From contig CM065399.1 in assembly GCA_033060915.1 (NCBI GenBank), forward strand, positions 19,967,501-20,031,500: a stretch of 64,000 nucleotides of DNA, read 5' to 3'. Position 1 is the first letter of the stretch, and every line of letters begins with the position of its first letter. The notes beneath the pieces are model-generated. The model did no database searches. It was not told the origin of the DNA and saw only the letters and a program-made list of their open reading frames with translations. The translations under genes and the position numbers were made by a program. Source of the stretch: Euryodendron excelsum (lineage: Eukaryota > Streptophyta > Magnoliopsida > Ericales > Pentaphylacaceae). Positions 20,881 to 32,574 of the stretch are shown piece by piece.

Positions 20881-23214
20881 TGTGAAACCCTTAATTAAGT
20901 AAAGCACATATATTGCATGGTTAAGAGGTATGTAAATTAGTATTTATGTAAAATAAGTCTAATTAATAACCTTAAGTAATTAGTTGACTTAAATTACCCT
21001 ACCAATAGGAGTTGGCATCTAGGTGTAAGTGACTTAGTGAATGGGAATTGATGGGAGACAAAAATAGGTGACACCTTTTACCTAACAAGTTGAAAGAGAG
21101 ATAGTGCAAGAAAAAAGAAAAAAAAAAAAAAAAGAGAGTTATAGAAAAAGAAAGAGAGAGAGAGATAGAAAAGAGAAAGGGAGAAAGAAAGGTAGAGATA
21201 GAGAGAGAATAAGAGAGATATAGAGAGAGTTGCAAAGAGAAATAGAGAGGGAGTAAGAGAGAGGAGTTGCCGCAGCTAGCACAAGCAAGAAAAAGCTAAT
21301 TGCAGGTATAAGAATTCTTCCCTTGCTACAGATAAGGTATAGGTAGAAAGACCTTAGAAAATTACTCGATTTAGACACAAAATTCATCTGATTTGGTTAA
21401 GAATTGAGATAAAAACCTCTGTTTAAAGTTGGAAGAGTTTCTGATTTGTAACTAAATTTTTGTTCTCTTGAACTTTAGATTTTAGGAAAATTTGGGCTTT
21501 GATTTCAGCCAATAATGTTTTATATTCTAATTATGGTGATTTTTCAAATTTAAGCTGCCACTAGATGAGTCTGATGCGCAGATCTGTCTAGATTTGTAAC
21601 CTCTGGTTTAATAAAGTATTCGACCAAGTTAAAGTAGCCCAAAAATTATGAAATATTTGCTGTACCTAGAAGAAAGGTTGATGATAATCTATACTAAATT
21701 TTAGGTTATTTAGATGTCGTTTACCTATGTTACTAATTTATCAAAAATAGACCATCTGCTACTGAATTTGAGTTTTCACAACACTGCTTTGTTTTAGAAA
21801 ATACCAAATAAATACTTAGGCATATTAAAAAAATGTAAAATTTGGTCTAGATATTCTTTGAGATGTCTAGTTGGTATTTCTAAAGTTTTAAAATTTTTGG
21901 GTATAAGTTCACAAAATTATGTCTAGATTATGAAGCCTGTATCAGTTTTGGCAGATTAAAGGACTTAGTATATTTTAGTATTTTTCAACTCTAACTTTAC
22001 ATTGGAAGTTTAATTGAGATTAGCATATGGTAGTTCTAATGCATAATTTTGGTGCCATAACTTGTTTGGAGTGTACACATTATATTGATGATTATTGCTG
22101 AAGTATAAATTGAGTTTCCTAAATTAATATGGTTGTGGTGATAGAAACTAACGGAGAGCAAGATCCTTTAACGTCAACAAAGAAGTGATCTTTGGCATAG
22201 TGTGTGTTTAGTGATAGGTGGGATTTAAGATAGTCTCATTCATATTGAATGACTATAATTGTTGTACTAGTATGAATATTGGTGTTAATTGTGGAATTGT
22301 AAGATTTTGGGATAATCTTATTCATGTTGAATACATTGTTTGTTTTCTATATCTATAATGGTGGTGAATGCACATGAGGTGTTGAATGTATTCATATATG
22401 AAGTGAAAGTTGTATTTATATATATGAGAAGTTCTGTGGAGACATTGATGATTCTATTTATATGGTGGCATTACATACCATTCATATTATATACCTTACA
22501 TTGCACTAGAGAGAGTTAACCACAATGGGTTAACCAAGGCTTAGTCATGGTGGACTAGCCTAGGGGTGCCACGGTGGGCATTCATTGATAACGCGTCATC
22601 GATATATTGGGCTAACATTATCTGAAATTGTGCGCACATATGGGTGAAACATGCATTGTATTGAGACATCCATGATTTATATCAATTATTTCTACTTATG
22701 TGCATTATAGGTGCTTATTATCAATCTTTATGAGTTTAATTATTTATCGTGAGCATGTTAACAATTAGCTCACATCCACACAGACTCTTTTGACAGGTAA
22801 CTTGGAAATGACAGTTTGGTTCATTGTAGTCTTGGTCCTTGCCGTGGTGGCATTCATGTCGTGTCTTAGGGCTTGAAAAAGCTCTTGTTGCTTTGCCCTC
22901 ATCTTTTCGTATATTTGTATAAACTATTGGGATTTGAGTTATGTTTGTATTTTGTTTTATGTTAACTTGAGTTTGAAATTTTGTAATATACCTATACTTG
23001 ACATGATGTGTGTAAAGTTATGAGATGGTTTACTCTGGTGTAACTTATATTTATGCATGGTTAGTTTATGGTTTCATAAGGGAATGGTATTTCTTCCACT
23101 ACATTCTATTTGTTGGGTGTGGATTAAAGTATCGTTCGCGGGTACAGTGACTTGTGCGATCACGCCCCACCTAATACGACATAATTAATGTCTAATTAGG
23201 ATGGGAGTGTGACA
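20881..23214 (+). mobile_element. Solo LTR, 2.3 kb, probable Ty3/gypsy, with AAAAG target duplication
   Basis: The block starts TGTGAAACCC, ends GGGAGTGTGACA, and is flanked by AAAAG on both sides (20876-20880 and 23215-23219). TG...CA ends plus a 5-bp duplication are the signature of an integrated LTR. No PBS, PPT or polyprotein adjoins it, so it is a solo LTR. The TGTGAAACCC start and the GTGTGACA end resemble Tekay/Del-type Ty3 LTRs; lineage is inference. It contains a GA-rich stretch at 21135-21260 (the serine/leucine-rich minus-strand frames there are composition artefacts) and GC-rich segments at 22500-22640 and 23100-23180. Confidence 0.8.
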
Positions 23215-23363
23215 AAAAGTTTTACACAAAATTCAAAATGTTAGTATTCTTATTTATAAATTTTCTTAAGTTATTCTCTTATTATTTTCGAAAGTCCTTC
23301 ATTTAATTCAAAACTATGAAATTTTTTTATTTAAATCCCTTTAATTTTGTTTAAAAGGACAAA
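23215..23363. other. Spacer with right copy of the AAAAG duplication
   Basis: AAAAG at 23215-23219 completes the target duplication. The remainder is AT-rich host DNA. Confidence 0.6.
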
Positions 23364-23939
23364 TCTATCAATACTATATATTATAGCAATTGGTTGTCTA
23401 GTGAACTTTTTAAATTTTTAAATAATATTATATATATATATATATATATCTCATAATAGTATTGATCTAACTATAAAATATAAAAAAAAAAGTTTACTTT
23501 CTATTCATAATTAGTAAATATTTAATGAAATTGAAGTAATCTAGGTAAATCATATATCCCTAACTTAAAATTTTAAATTCTTTTTTTAGGTAATTATCAA
23601 TTTTAAGTAGCTATATGTGCATTATTAAATATATTAATTAAATAAAATCATCTAACATGTGAAACTTATACATTTGATCGATGTAATTCCTTAACAAGAT
23701 TGTAAGGTAATAAATAAAAAAAAAAACTTTAGAAGGTTCACAATAAAACTAATTTTCTTATTGCAAGTTATGGTTTTTATTGCAAAGAAATTTTAATTTT
23801 TTTATTTTAATACTATATTAAATATTATAATTTTGTTTAAGCGTATTATTAGTGTATAAATTGATAATTTATTTTTATAAAATTTTTATGTTTAATATTT
23901 ATTATTTTCACTCCGTGCATAGCATGGGTTTACAACTAA
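23364..23939 (+). mobile_element. Probable non-autonomous Helitron
   Basis: The 5' end reads TCTATCAATACTATATATTA, preceded by A (23363). The 3' end carries a hairpin CCGTGC-ATA-GCATGG at about 23913-23927 (one G:T pair) followed by GTTTACAACTAA and then T at 23940. TC start, subterminal hairpin, CTRR end and insertion between A and T fit a Helitron. It is 576 bp, AT-rich, non-coding, with a (TA)n run at about 23427-23449. Confidence 0.5.
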
Positions 23940-24024
23940 TACCACAAGTAGGGAAATGTTTCTCCATATTATTTCTTGTATGAGTTTAATTTTGCTGCAA
24001 TGACAGTGCAAAACTAGTTTATAC

Positions 24025-24495
24025 CATAGTTGCACGGAAACTCAATTTGGGGGCAAAAATGCATTTTCAAGACAGGTACGAAACTAGTTTTAAAAATTTG
24101 GAGAACGCAGAGAAAACATTTTGGAAACTTTTAGAAAACGTTTGGGAAACTCTTAAAAAAACTATTGAAATACTTAATGGAAACTCTTGAGAAATTTAGG
24201 AAAAACGCTTGGAAAACGTTTTGGAAACTTAAAATATTAATTTTTATACATTTTTTTCCTTAAGTTTTCATTAAGTATATATAAATTTATTTGCATAGGT
24301 TTCCACTAAGTTTTCCAAAGGTTTCCATTGGTTTTTTTATAAGTTTCGTTTGAATTTCGGAAAATTTTTTTATTAAGTTTTCCAATCGTTTCCCGCTTTC
24401 TATTTTCCTCTATATTTTTTGGCCGCGTTTTTCGCTTCCATTTCTTCTAACGTTTCTCACTTCCGCTTCGATTCCCATTTTGATAACTATGGTTT
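24025..24495. repeat. Foldback (long imperfect inverted repeat)
   Basis: The left arm from about 24025 (ACCATAGTTGCACGGAAAC) is rich in GGAAAC and GGAAAACG words. The right arm to about 24495 has the complements (GTTTCC, GTTTTCC, CGTTTC) and ends ATAACTATGGTTTA. The two arms can pair over much of ~470 bp. It looks like a MITE or foldback element; no clear target duplication was seen. Confidence 0.5.
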
Positions 24496-24645
24496 ATACA
24501 ATTGGGGCACTAAAATGTGACACTTCGCTATGCAATCTTGCTTTTCATATTTGCTTTAAATCTTTTTAATTATTTTAAATATTGTTTTTTTTTAAACTCA
24601 TATAGGGAAATCTGAAAAACTCTTTTCGTTTCCATTTCATAGTTC

Positions 24646-24673
24646 CCTCCTCCTCCTCCTCCTCCTCCTCCTC
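24646..24673. repeat. (CCT)n microsatellite with adjoining CT-rich run
   Basis: About nine CCT units followed by CTCTCTCGCTGCCCTCTCTTTCTCTC to about 24705. No coding frame uses it. Confidence 0.9.
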
Positions 24674-24705
24674 TCTCGCTGCCCTCTCTTTCTCTCTCTC
24701 TCTAC

Positions 24706-26975
24706 TTGTAAGAATCCTAAGAAGATTCATAATAGAGAAACATAAGTGTAGGAAGAAAAATTACAAGATATTCGGGCCAAACCTGTCCCCTTGCTAAAGA
24801 CAAACAAAAAGGCTAAAATAGAATATTACAACTTATGAGATGCATAGTCTATGCAGCAAAAATTCAAGATTATAGATCAATAGATGTGGATTTGTCTCTC
24901 TTGGATTTAGTGGGATCTATTTTTTATCCAACTTTACTCAATTTTATTGGCAAGGTCAATCAATTAATGATTTTCATTTTCTGATCCTGTTGTTTTAGCT
25001 TATAATCTTGAGTCTTTGGCCAGAATAATATTACTTTTTTTAATCTGATTCCCAATATAACCCTCTCATCAAATTCATTCTCAATCTAATGCTATTTGTG
25101 CTACGTTGTATATTATAATAGGAAGTATTGCCACTTATCTCTCCCTGCCTCTCTCTCTCTCTCTCTTAGAATCGAAAGATTTAAAAAACGCAGTCATTTG
25201 CCAATCGAATCTTTTATCTTTGCTCCACTTTGTCCTACCAATGGAATATATCTTCTTGCGGACTGGCTTTTGAATAACTATTTGGAAGCATAATGTGTTC
25301 CATTGAGGCTTAAATTATAGAATATGCGAACAATTTAGAATGAACAACAACAAAAAAATGAAAAAAAAAAGGGTAGAAAGTAAATTCACAAAACAAAATT
25401 AAGCACTTATGAATGACAGCAGTAGAAAGAGAGACTGTTAGTTGTAACAAAAGATAAAGTTCAAGGGTTTTTTTCTTCCCACAAGAAAATCACTACAATG
25501 ATCAAAGAAGACTAATGAGCCTAGCGTTTGCTGATGGATTAGGATGTTGGAAAGGTTGTCCAGCTTGATTAAATGTGGTGGTCTGGTAATTTTTGGTGGT
25601 AGTTAAATCGATGTGCAATCTGAGTAAAAATAATAGTAGTTGTTGATTATGGTGGCTAAGCGGTGGCGATGTGGTGATGATTGTTTTATGACTTTTGTTT
25701 TTGCTTGGATGAAGATGGAAAGAGAGTGAAAGGAGTAATGATGGTTTCTTCTAGACACGGCTGCGAATGTTTGAGAGAGAAACAATTGGATGCTTTGGAG
25801 AGAGAAACAAAGAAGCAAAGAAAACAAATAATTGGGTTTTAAGTTTTTATGGGAAAAATTCAACCAAAAAAAAGGAGAAAGAAAACAAAGAAGTCTAAAA
25901 TTTAAGCACTTTCCTAAAATAAGAGTTGATATGACAGGAAAAGTATTAAGATGAGAATTATTTTTAAAAGGGTGTTAGATTGAGAATATTTTTTTAAGAT
26001 AGTGTTAGAACTCTATAATCTTCTTTCCCATTCATTGTCGACCCACAAGAATCTAATTGATTTTATCTGTGTTTGATTTGTAACTGTCAACTGATTAGTT
26101 TACATATAATGTATTTGTTCTTTAATTAGATTGTGACTAATGTTCTGGGTTCAGTTCCAATGGATTTCTCATATCTTGTGGCCTTATTTTTTCTTTTCCT
26201 TTCAAGTAATTCTAATAAATATAATTTAATGAAGAGTTTAATTTTAATACACCATCAGTGTAATGTATTTTACACAAGCAAGAAACACCAAATTGTAACA
26301 TCTCATTACTTTCCCTATGGTTTCCAAAAGAAAATTAGTATTAATAAATTAAAAGATTTTTAGGCAAACATGGAAAGGAAGACCTAATGACCTAGTGCAT
26401 CAAAATTAAACTCTTTTTATATTTATCTCTAGAGTCTTTTGCGCTTTAATGACAGTAGTACAACCCATTATGTCAAATCTCTACTACTCAATTAACAAGC
26501 TTTTCCTTTGTAACAATTAACAAAGAAGAAAAGGGGAAGGGAAATTAAAATATAAGCAATAAATACATAGATTCATAAAATCTAACAAAATCACATACAG
26601 ATATAAGGAGCATACATAAATTCTAAATTAGGATCCTCTTTATTTCATAAAATATAGGAGATCTCTATTCAATTTACAGAAAGTCAACATGTCACTAAAA
26701 CTAAAAATCAATAGACAAATTGAGGCCAAATATGTGCATAAACTTCAATATCCTTTTGCAATAATTTAAAAAACAATACATACTAGCAAACATTCACAAG
26801 GTTTAAGATCGTTGAGCTAGTTTCATTTTATCCCTTTATTTGTATTTTCAATGATTTGTTAACTCTGATTAATGAAATAAAGATCTCAATTTCGTCTATA
26901 GAATAGAGAGGATTCGTATCCAAAATGTCTGCATAATGGGGGGCATTAAATTCTCTTTACCATCATCTTTTATCC
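24706..26975. other. Intergenic region upstream of SPH gene 3
   Basis: No convincing gene; a second CT run lies at about 25148-25167. The minus-strand frame 25603-25863 starts with a hydrophobic stretch but has poor amino-acid variety (His, Tyr and Ser runs) and no family match. Confidence 0.5.
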
Positions 26976-26977
26976 CT

Positions 26978-26986
26978 CATATAAAC
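26978..26986 (+). promoter_or_regulatory. TATA-like box of SPH gene 3
   Basis: CATATAAAC lies 43 bp before the first ATG (27021) and 58 bp before the second in-frame ATG (27036). With a start site about 30 bp downstream of it the leader would be very short for the first ATG, so initiation at the second is possible. Confidence 0.5.
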
Positions 26987-27020
26987 ACTGCTATAACATC
27001 TCAAAAAGTTCAGAACAAGG

Positions 27021-27491
27021 ATGGTTCCATTGAACATGCAAGTCCTGTTGATTGCATTCTTCATTGCTCTTTGCAATGGCATTGTTCATGCATCCTCAAC
27101 AAGCCAAGAGATCAAGAGGAGAGAGAAAGTCGCCATCTTTCGTCCCAAAACTGCCGTTCGCATTTACAACAACTTAGGAGAGGGTCTCAATCTCACTCTT
27201 CACTGTAAATCCAAGAACGATGATCTTGGAAACCAAGTGATAGCTGATAACAATTACTATGAATGGAAATTCCGCATTAACGTGTGGGAGACTACTCTCT
27301 TCTTCTGTGGAATTTCATGGAAGAACGCTGGAGGGACTTTCGACATCTATACAGCACAGAGGGATTCGCATAGATGCCTATATTGTGTTTGGAGAGTGAC
27401 GAGAGATGGAGTGCGTGGCTTTAATACTGAAGGTGGAGAAGAACAAATTTGGTTTAGATGGGGTGACAAACCACCCAAGCAATCGGAGTGA
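27021..27491 (+). CDS. S-protein homologue (SPH), copy 3
   Basis: A complete single-exon frame of 156 residues. Residues 1-24 are a signal peptide (QVLLIAFFIALCNGIVHA), followed by a basic stretch EIKRREK (30-36) before the domain. The four family cysteines are present: Cys62, Cys96, Cys119 and Cys122, the last two in a tight CLYC. Landmarks are AVRIYNNLGEG at 45-55, LHCKSKNDDLGNQ at 60-72, YYEWKFRIN at 79-87, LFFCGISW at 93-100 and CVWRVTRDGV at 122-131, with a GGEEQIWFRW C-terminal strand and a short charged tail. NLT (57-59) may be glycosylated. The alternative start Met6 would leave a similar signal peptide. It is clearly diverged from copies 1 and 2. Secretion is predicted; the biological role is not known for most members. 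Confidence 0.9.
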   Translation: MVPLNMQVLLIAFFIALCNGIVHASSTSQEIKRREKVAIFRPKTAVRIYNNLGEGLNLTLHCKSKNDDLGNQVIADNNYYEWKFRINVWETTLFFCGISWKNAGGTFDIYTAQRDSHRCLYCVWRVTRDGVRGFNTEGGEEQIWFRWGDKPPKQSE

Positions 27492-29516
27492 ATGAAGAAC
27501 TAAAATTATGAAGGTAAAAAAAAATGTCTGGTTAGACGATATTGAGTTTTTCAGTAGTAATGCATGTCAAATTTTACTATCTAACTTTTTTTCCCCCTTA
27601 ATGCTATGTTTGGATCAAGGATTTGGCGAAAGACAAAAAAGCAAGAATATAAAATTACATCTATGTTTGATTGTTACAAAAAGTGGAGGGTAAAAAAATA
27701 TAAAAAATAAAATAAGTAAGAGTCTCTCACTTTATTTACTTTTCTCTCTCTTTTTCCTTTCTATTTTCTTTTTTCTTGATAAATTTGGATTTCAAATGTA
27801 GCATAAAAGTCCCTCTATTTACAACAAATTAATGTTATTGATATAATAAAACACCACATAAATTTGGATTTCAATGCATCCTATTAGAAAACTGATTAAA
27901 TTATATGTGTATTTTTTCCTAAAAAGTTGTTCCATGTTACGCGAAAAAGTTGGCATGAAATATAAATAACAAATTTTTCTCAAAGAAATGGATAAGGTGG
28001 CAAAGTTTAATGCTATGTTTGCATCTCCGATTTGTTAGGAAAGAAAAGAGTAAAAGAAATGAAATTATTGATACATATTCATTTTTTCCATGAGTAACCA
28101 AACATAAAAATGATTTTTTTTTATAAATATTTATTTTATTTTCATTTTAATAATCAAATCAAACAAAAGAAAAAAAATTATTGCATCTTTCACATCATTT
28201 TCTTTTTTTTACCTCCATTCTTTTTGGGGGTCAAGACGTGAAAGAAAAAATTTCTCCCCTTCAAGTGTATCCAGATCTTTGGAGAAGACATGGTTCTAGG
28301 AGAATATTTTTATGTGGTTAGCTACCAAGTTGAGAGTTGGGGTTATACTCACATTTCTTCAGTTATTAGGGAGTTTTCTTAATTTAATGAAACCTATGAG
28401 TTAATGTACATTTGGCACGATACACTTTTAGCAATATAATGGAATGCTCTCTCTTTCGAGGGTCAACCATTTTTCTTAATGTCCTCGAATGCAAAAAATA
28501 CTTTTCCTATGTGTTCATGTGTTGCATGCAGGTACTTAAACACCTCAATTTCAAAACATATCCACAGTCATCGAGTGCTAGAGGAAAAAGCCCCTGTTAC
28601 TATATATTTGTTGGATGGACAGATCGATCAACAAAATAATGACTATACTTAACAATAAAACGGTCTGATTTGAAAATATGTAGTTTAAGGTTGATGGCTT
28701 TATGACAGAGCAGGTAGTTGGTCAATGAGAATGCTACTAAGTGTCTGAATTGCCAATTTATGCAATCCAGAAGGCCAAGAACACCTCAATCATCAAAGAT
28801 CTTGATAAACCCGAAAGGGATCGAATTTTTGCAAGAGGAGACTGTAACTCGAAAATCCAAAAGGGAGCTAGGGAGACCAGTACTAATGGATGAGATCAGG
28901 TAGAGGCAAGAGATTATACATATAGTCTTGGACTGCAGGGGTATCCACAGAGGAAAAAGCCTTTATTGATTTGAAAATGTTAGTGGCACACAAAAAAACA
29001 GAAAAGCTCGAGAACTGAACCAAACCAACTAAACAACCCAACCTTCATGTGTCAGTTTAGTTCAAATCTTTTTAGGCTTGGCTCGATTGTTGGTTTTGAA
29101 ATGGTCAAATTAATAAATTCAGTTAAGTTCAATTAGCAATTTTTTTTAGACCCACACCAGCCCATGAACCAATCTTTGTATTTTACAAAAATTCATATAC
29201 ATATTTCGTACGTCTTTGATCATTATTTGTTATAAATATTAAAAATTTGTCTTTTACATTATGTTTTTAACTTTTCGAGAAATTGTGATACAAGGTTGAG
29301 CCTTTTATGAATTTTGAAGTGGATAAAGCCATCTTCATATGGTTCAATTCAACTTTGGGTCCAAAAATCTGAAAGTGATTTGGTTTTGGGTTTGTTGTAG
29401 TTGGACCCCATGCACGTCCTGAGAAAAGCTTTCTCATCTTCAAGTTAACTACCCTAATAAAAGGTTTATGGTTTTGTTATTAGAGCCGTTAATTAACAAA
29501 TGAGAGACCTTTATTG
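27492..29516. other. Intergenic, AT-rich
   Basis: No gene recognised. A segment at about 28860-28910 (GGTAGAGGCAAGAGATTA) resembles 40660-40680 (GTTAGAGGCAAAAGATTA) on the other side of element B, with matching sequence just before, hinting at an older repeat on both flanks. Confidence 0.45.
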
Positions 29517-29521
29517 TGTAT
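29517..29521. other. Target-site duplication of element B, left copy (TGTAT)
   Basis: TGTAT here and at 40463-40467 immediately bound the TG...CA-type ends of element B. Confidence 0.8.
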
Positions 29522-29663
29522 TGAATCGCTTTCAAAAATGATGTAAATTTGAGCTTCCCTGCAAAAGAACAGGTATCCTGATTGAAATATAAAATCTAGT
29601 GAATACTGGAGTCAATTTCATCGAGAACCAAGCCAAATATAGGCTAACTTGAATCACTTTTTG
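29522..29663 (-). repeat. Distal part of the split 3' LTR of element B
   Basis: Matches 39142-39290: shared words include CAAGCCAAATATAGGCTA, AATATAAAATC/AGTATAAAATC and GAGAACC/AGAACC. About 410 bp of the LTR (the counterpart of 39290-39700) is missing at the junction with the family-A LTR, so a deletion accompanied or followed the insertion. Confidence 0.75.
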
Positions 29664-29939
29664 GATGAATGAATTGAATTTGAAAAAGGGATTTAGTCAT
29701 CACTTTTTGGATGAATGATGCATGATGGAAGTTTTGGAAGAAGTTTAAAAATAATGGAGGTCTTGAAAGAGTTTGGAATAGAAACTTTGAATTGATTGGA
29801 ATTTTTGAAAAAGGGATTGGGGTTGAAATAAAAGTTATGACTACACCATTTTAGGTTGACTACGTATCTTATTTGGCGAGAATCAGGTCATTCGTAGTTC
29901 GGGCAAGAGCCCGATGGAAAATAGGCGGATTAGGGCCTT

Positions 29940-30235
29940 TGAAAGGTTTGAAGACACTTTGGGTCTTTGAAAGAGTTCAAAACACTTTGAGGTCTTTGGA
30001 TAAGTTTAAGACACTTTGAGATCTTTGGAAGGGTTTAAGACACTTTGAGGTCTTTGAAAAAGTTTAAGACACTTTGAGGTTTTTGGAGGGGTTTAAGACA
30101 CTTTAAGGTCTTTGGAAAAGTTTAAGACATTTTAAGGTCTTTGGAAATGTTTGAGACACTTTGAGGTCTTTGGAAAAGTTTAAGACACTTTAAGGTCTTT
30201 GGAAAAGTTTAAGACACTTTTGAGGTCTTGGAAGC
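29940..30235. repeat. 29-bp tandem array, about 10 copies
   Basis: The unit approximates AAAGTTTAAGACACTTTGAG followed by GTCTTTGGA. Copies differ at a few positions each (GAGG/AAGG, TTTGG/TTGAA). It lies in the family-A LTR, downstream of its TATA box on the minus strand, so it would be in the R/U5 part of a transcript. Confidence 0.9.
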
Positions 30236-30750
30236 TTTGACTTGAAACTGAATGATGGAGTGTTTTGAAAATGTTTTTGGATCAACTTTAGGAGAGTTTT
30301 GGAAAAATGTTTTGGCATGACTCAAGAGAACTTGAAAGTATTTTTAAAGTCTTGTTTTGAAATGCTAGGAGGCATGACTTTAGAATGTTTTGATGAATTA
30401 GTTTTTGAAAGTAGTTTTTGAAAATGGCTAAGTGTTTGGAATCCTAATATGGACAACCTTAGAAGTTTTTTTTCTTGATTTGTCACTTGTCCTTGGAATC
30501 CCTAACCATGAGAGGGCTAGGGACACCTTAGGTTTGTGACCTTTTGAAAGCATTTTTGGAAATGTCTTAAAGATGAAGTGTAGGAACATTAGAAGAGTAT
30601 ATGGAGTTGGGTCTTTGAAGTCATGAGGATAAGAGGTTTTGGAGGAATAGGTTAGGAGGATAATTGGAAAGTTTGAATGATCATTTGAAAAAAGGGCCCC
30701 AGAGTTGGAACCTTGAAGTGTATTAACCGAAATAGGGTTGGCCTAGGGTT

Positions 30751-31170
30751 GGTCAACTAGGGTCAAGTTAACCTAGGGTAAGGTAACTAGGGTCAAGTTA
30801 ACCTATGGTTGGGTAACTAGAGTCAAGTTAACCTAGGGTTTGGTAACTAGGGTCAAGTTAACCTAGGGTTAGGTAACTAGGGTCAAGTTAACGTAGGGTG
30901 TGGTAACTAGGGTCAAGTTAACCTAGGGTTAGGTCACTAGGGTCAAGTTAACCTAGGGTTAGGTAACTAGGGTCAAGTTAACCTAGGGTGTGGTAACTAG
31001 GGTCAAGTTAACCTTGGGTTAGGCAACTAGGGTCAAGTTAACCTAGGGTGTGGTAACTAGGGTCAAGTTAACCTTGGGTTAGGCAACTAGGGTCAAGTTA
31101 ACCTAGGGTGTGGTAACTAGGGTCAAGTTAACCTAGGGTTAGGTAACTAGGGTCAAGTTAACCTAGGGTT
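30751..31170. repeat. 30-bp tandem array, 14 copies, with 60-bp higher-order pattern
   Basis: The unit is GGTAACTAGGGTCAAGTTAA followed by CCTAGGGTTA, in exact 30-bp register from 30751 to 31170. Between 30961 and 31140 units alternate (…GGGTG / …TTGGGTT), giving a 60-bp higher-order repeat. The copies are much more alike than those of the 29-bp array, so this array expanded or was homogenised later. Each unit has stop codons in all six frames, so it cannot code. Confidence 0.95.
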
Positions 31171-32566
31171 AGATTGGAGAATGGTCTGATGCATTCTTGG
31201 AAAGAGTTTTGAAAACAAAACATGATATGCAATGGACTTTGGTTAGCAATCTTTATGAAGATCATTTCCATGAAAATTTTGACTCTAGCCAAGAGTATGG
31301 TTTATATGATTGGTGATTGGAGACCATTCTAAGGAAGGTTTCCTTATGACCATTATAACTAATATCTTGACAAGAGTATAAGAGGTCAAAATTCAACATA
31401 ATGGGGGTAATTTTTGGAGAATCATTTTTGATGCAATGATGGAGATAATGCATTTTTTAAATCCTCTTTGGAGAAGGATTTTGAAAATCATTTTTTTCAA
31501 GGGAACCATTCCATCAAGAGAGGGTTCATATGGCCAACAAAGGGGTGGCCACTCAAGAGAGGGTTCCATGGGGCCATTCCAACTACTAAACTTGAGAGAA
31601 TAGGAACCATAGAAATCAAAGATCTTGAACATCATTCTTAGGCGATCATAAAGAGAAAAGGGAACCATTCTAACGATTTAGGGTTCCTATGACCAATATA
31701 AAGGGAGACCACTCAAGAGAGGGTTCCATGGGGCCATTTTAACCACTAAATTTGAGAGAATGGAAACCTTGAAAAATAGAGAGTTTGAAGGCAACTTTTA
31801 TGCGAGTTGAAATGTAATGATGTAAAAGTATGAATTAGGGGGTTGAGAGGGATTTTCTAAGGCATGACTCCTAAAGTCTCATCCTAAGCTTCAAGGGACC
31901 AACTCTTGGAACAATTTTTGAAGGACATGTAGAACTTGAAAATGTCATGAAATGAAGAGCAATGCAAGCATTGTGGGATATGACAATAAACATAAAATGA
32001 AGCCAAGCATACAAGACATGATCAAAATAATAATATGCAAGGGGTCATGATTCACATACAAGGCTTTTAGGCTTCGCCACATAAACAAGAGGCTCTTAGG
32101 CCATACCATCTTAAAGTAGGCTAATGAGAGGTCCCCCTACACGGTGGCTCTCACTTGCTTTCCTCTTGGCATGATTTAGGAGTTCTCTTGGCTCAAGCAT
32201 GCAAGAAAGGGGGGTTGAAGATGGGGAGTAAAATAGAGAATAACCTAAGTAGGCTAGGAGGGAGAAGAGAAGAGTGGGGGAGAGCATAAATGTAAAAGGG
32301 ATACCACCTTTTGCCTTAAACACTCTTGTAGTCTTCAATAGATGTCTTGATTGGAGCTTGAGTGACCTCAAGGGGGCTTGAGAGGCTAGAGTGGAGTGTG
32401 TAAGTGTGTATGGGGCCTTGTATGTGGAGTGTATAGGCTTAGGAGGGGTGAAATCTAGCCTAAGTGTTGGAAGGGGAGAATATATATGGAGATTCGAGAT
32501 TTTGGAGTGATTTCAGTAGAGTTTCGTATCAATTTCGGACCTGGAATATGCAAGGGGGGAGACTTC

Positions 32567-32574
32567 TATTTATA
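32567..32574 (-). promoter_or_regulatory. TATA box of the family-A LTR
   Basis: Minus-strand TATAAATA followed by GAAGTC lies about 1.8 kb inside the LTR start at 34385. This supports minus-strand orientation and a U3 of roughly 1.8 kb. Confidence 0.6.

Noticed and set aside
20999..21387. Two minus-strand Ser/Leu/Phe-rich frames
   Set aside because: They come from GA-rich low-complexity DNA inside a solo LTR.
26936..27208. 90-residue frame overlapping the start of SPH gene 3
   Set aside because: It is in another frame, has no signal peptide or family match, and covers the clear SPH coding sequence.
30751..31170. Tandem array as an interstitial telomere or CRISPR-like array
   Set aside because: The unit has AGGGTTA but not the plant telomere heptamer in tandem, and there are no unique spacers between copies.
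31262..31668. Overlapping minus-strand frames
   Set aside because: Non-coding part of the family-A LTR; no family resemblance and internal repeats of CAAGAGAGGGTTCCATGGGG explain the open stretch.
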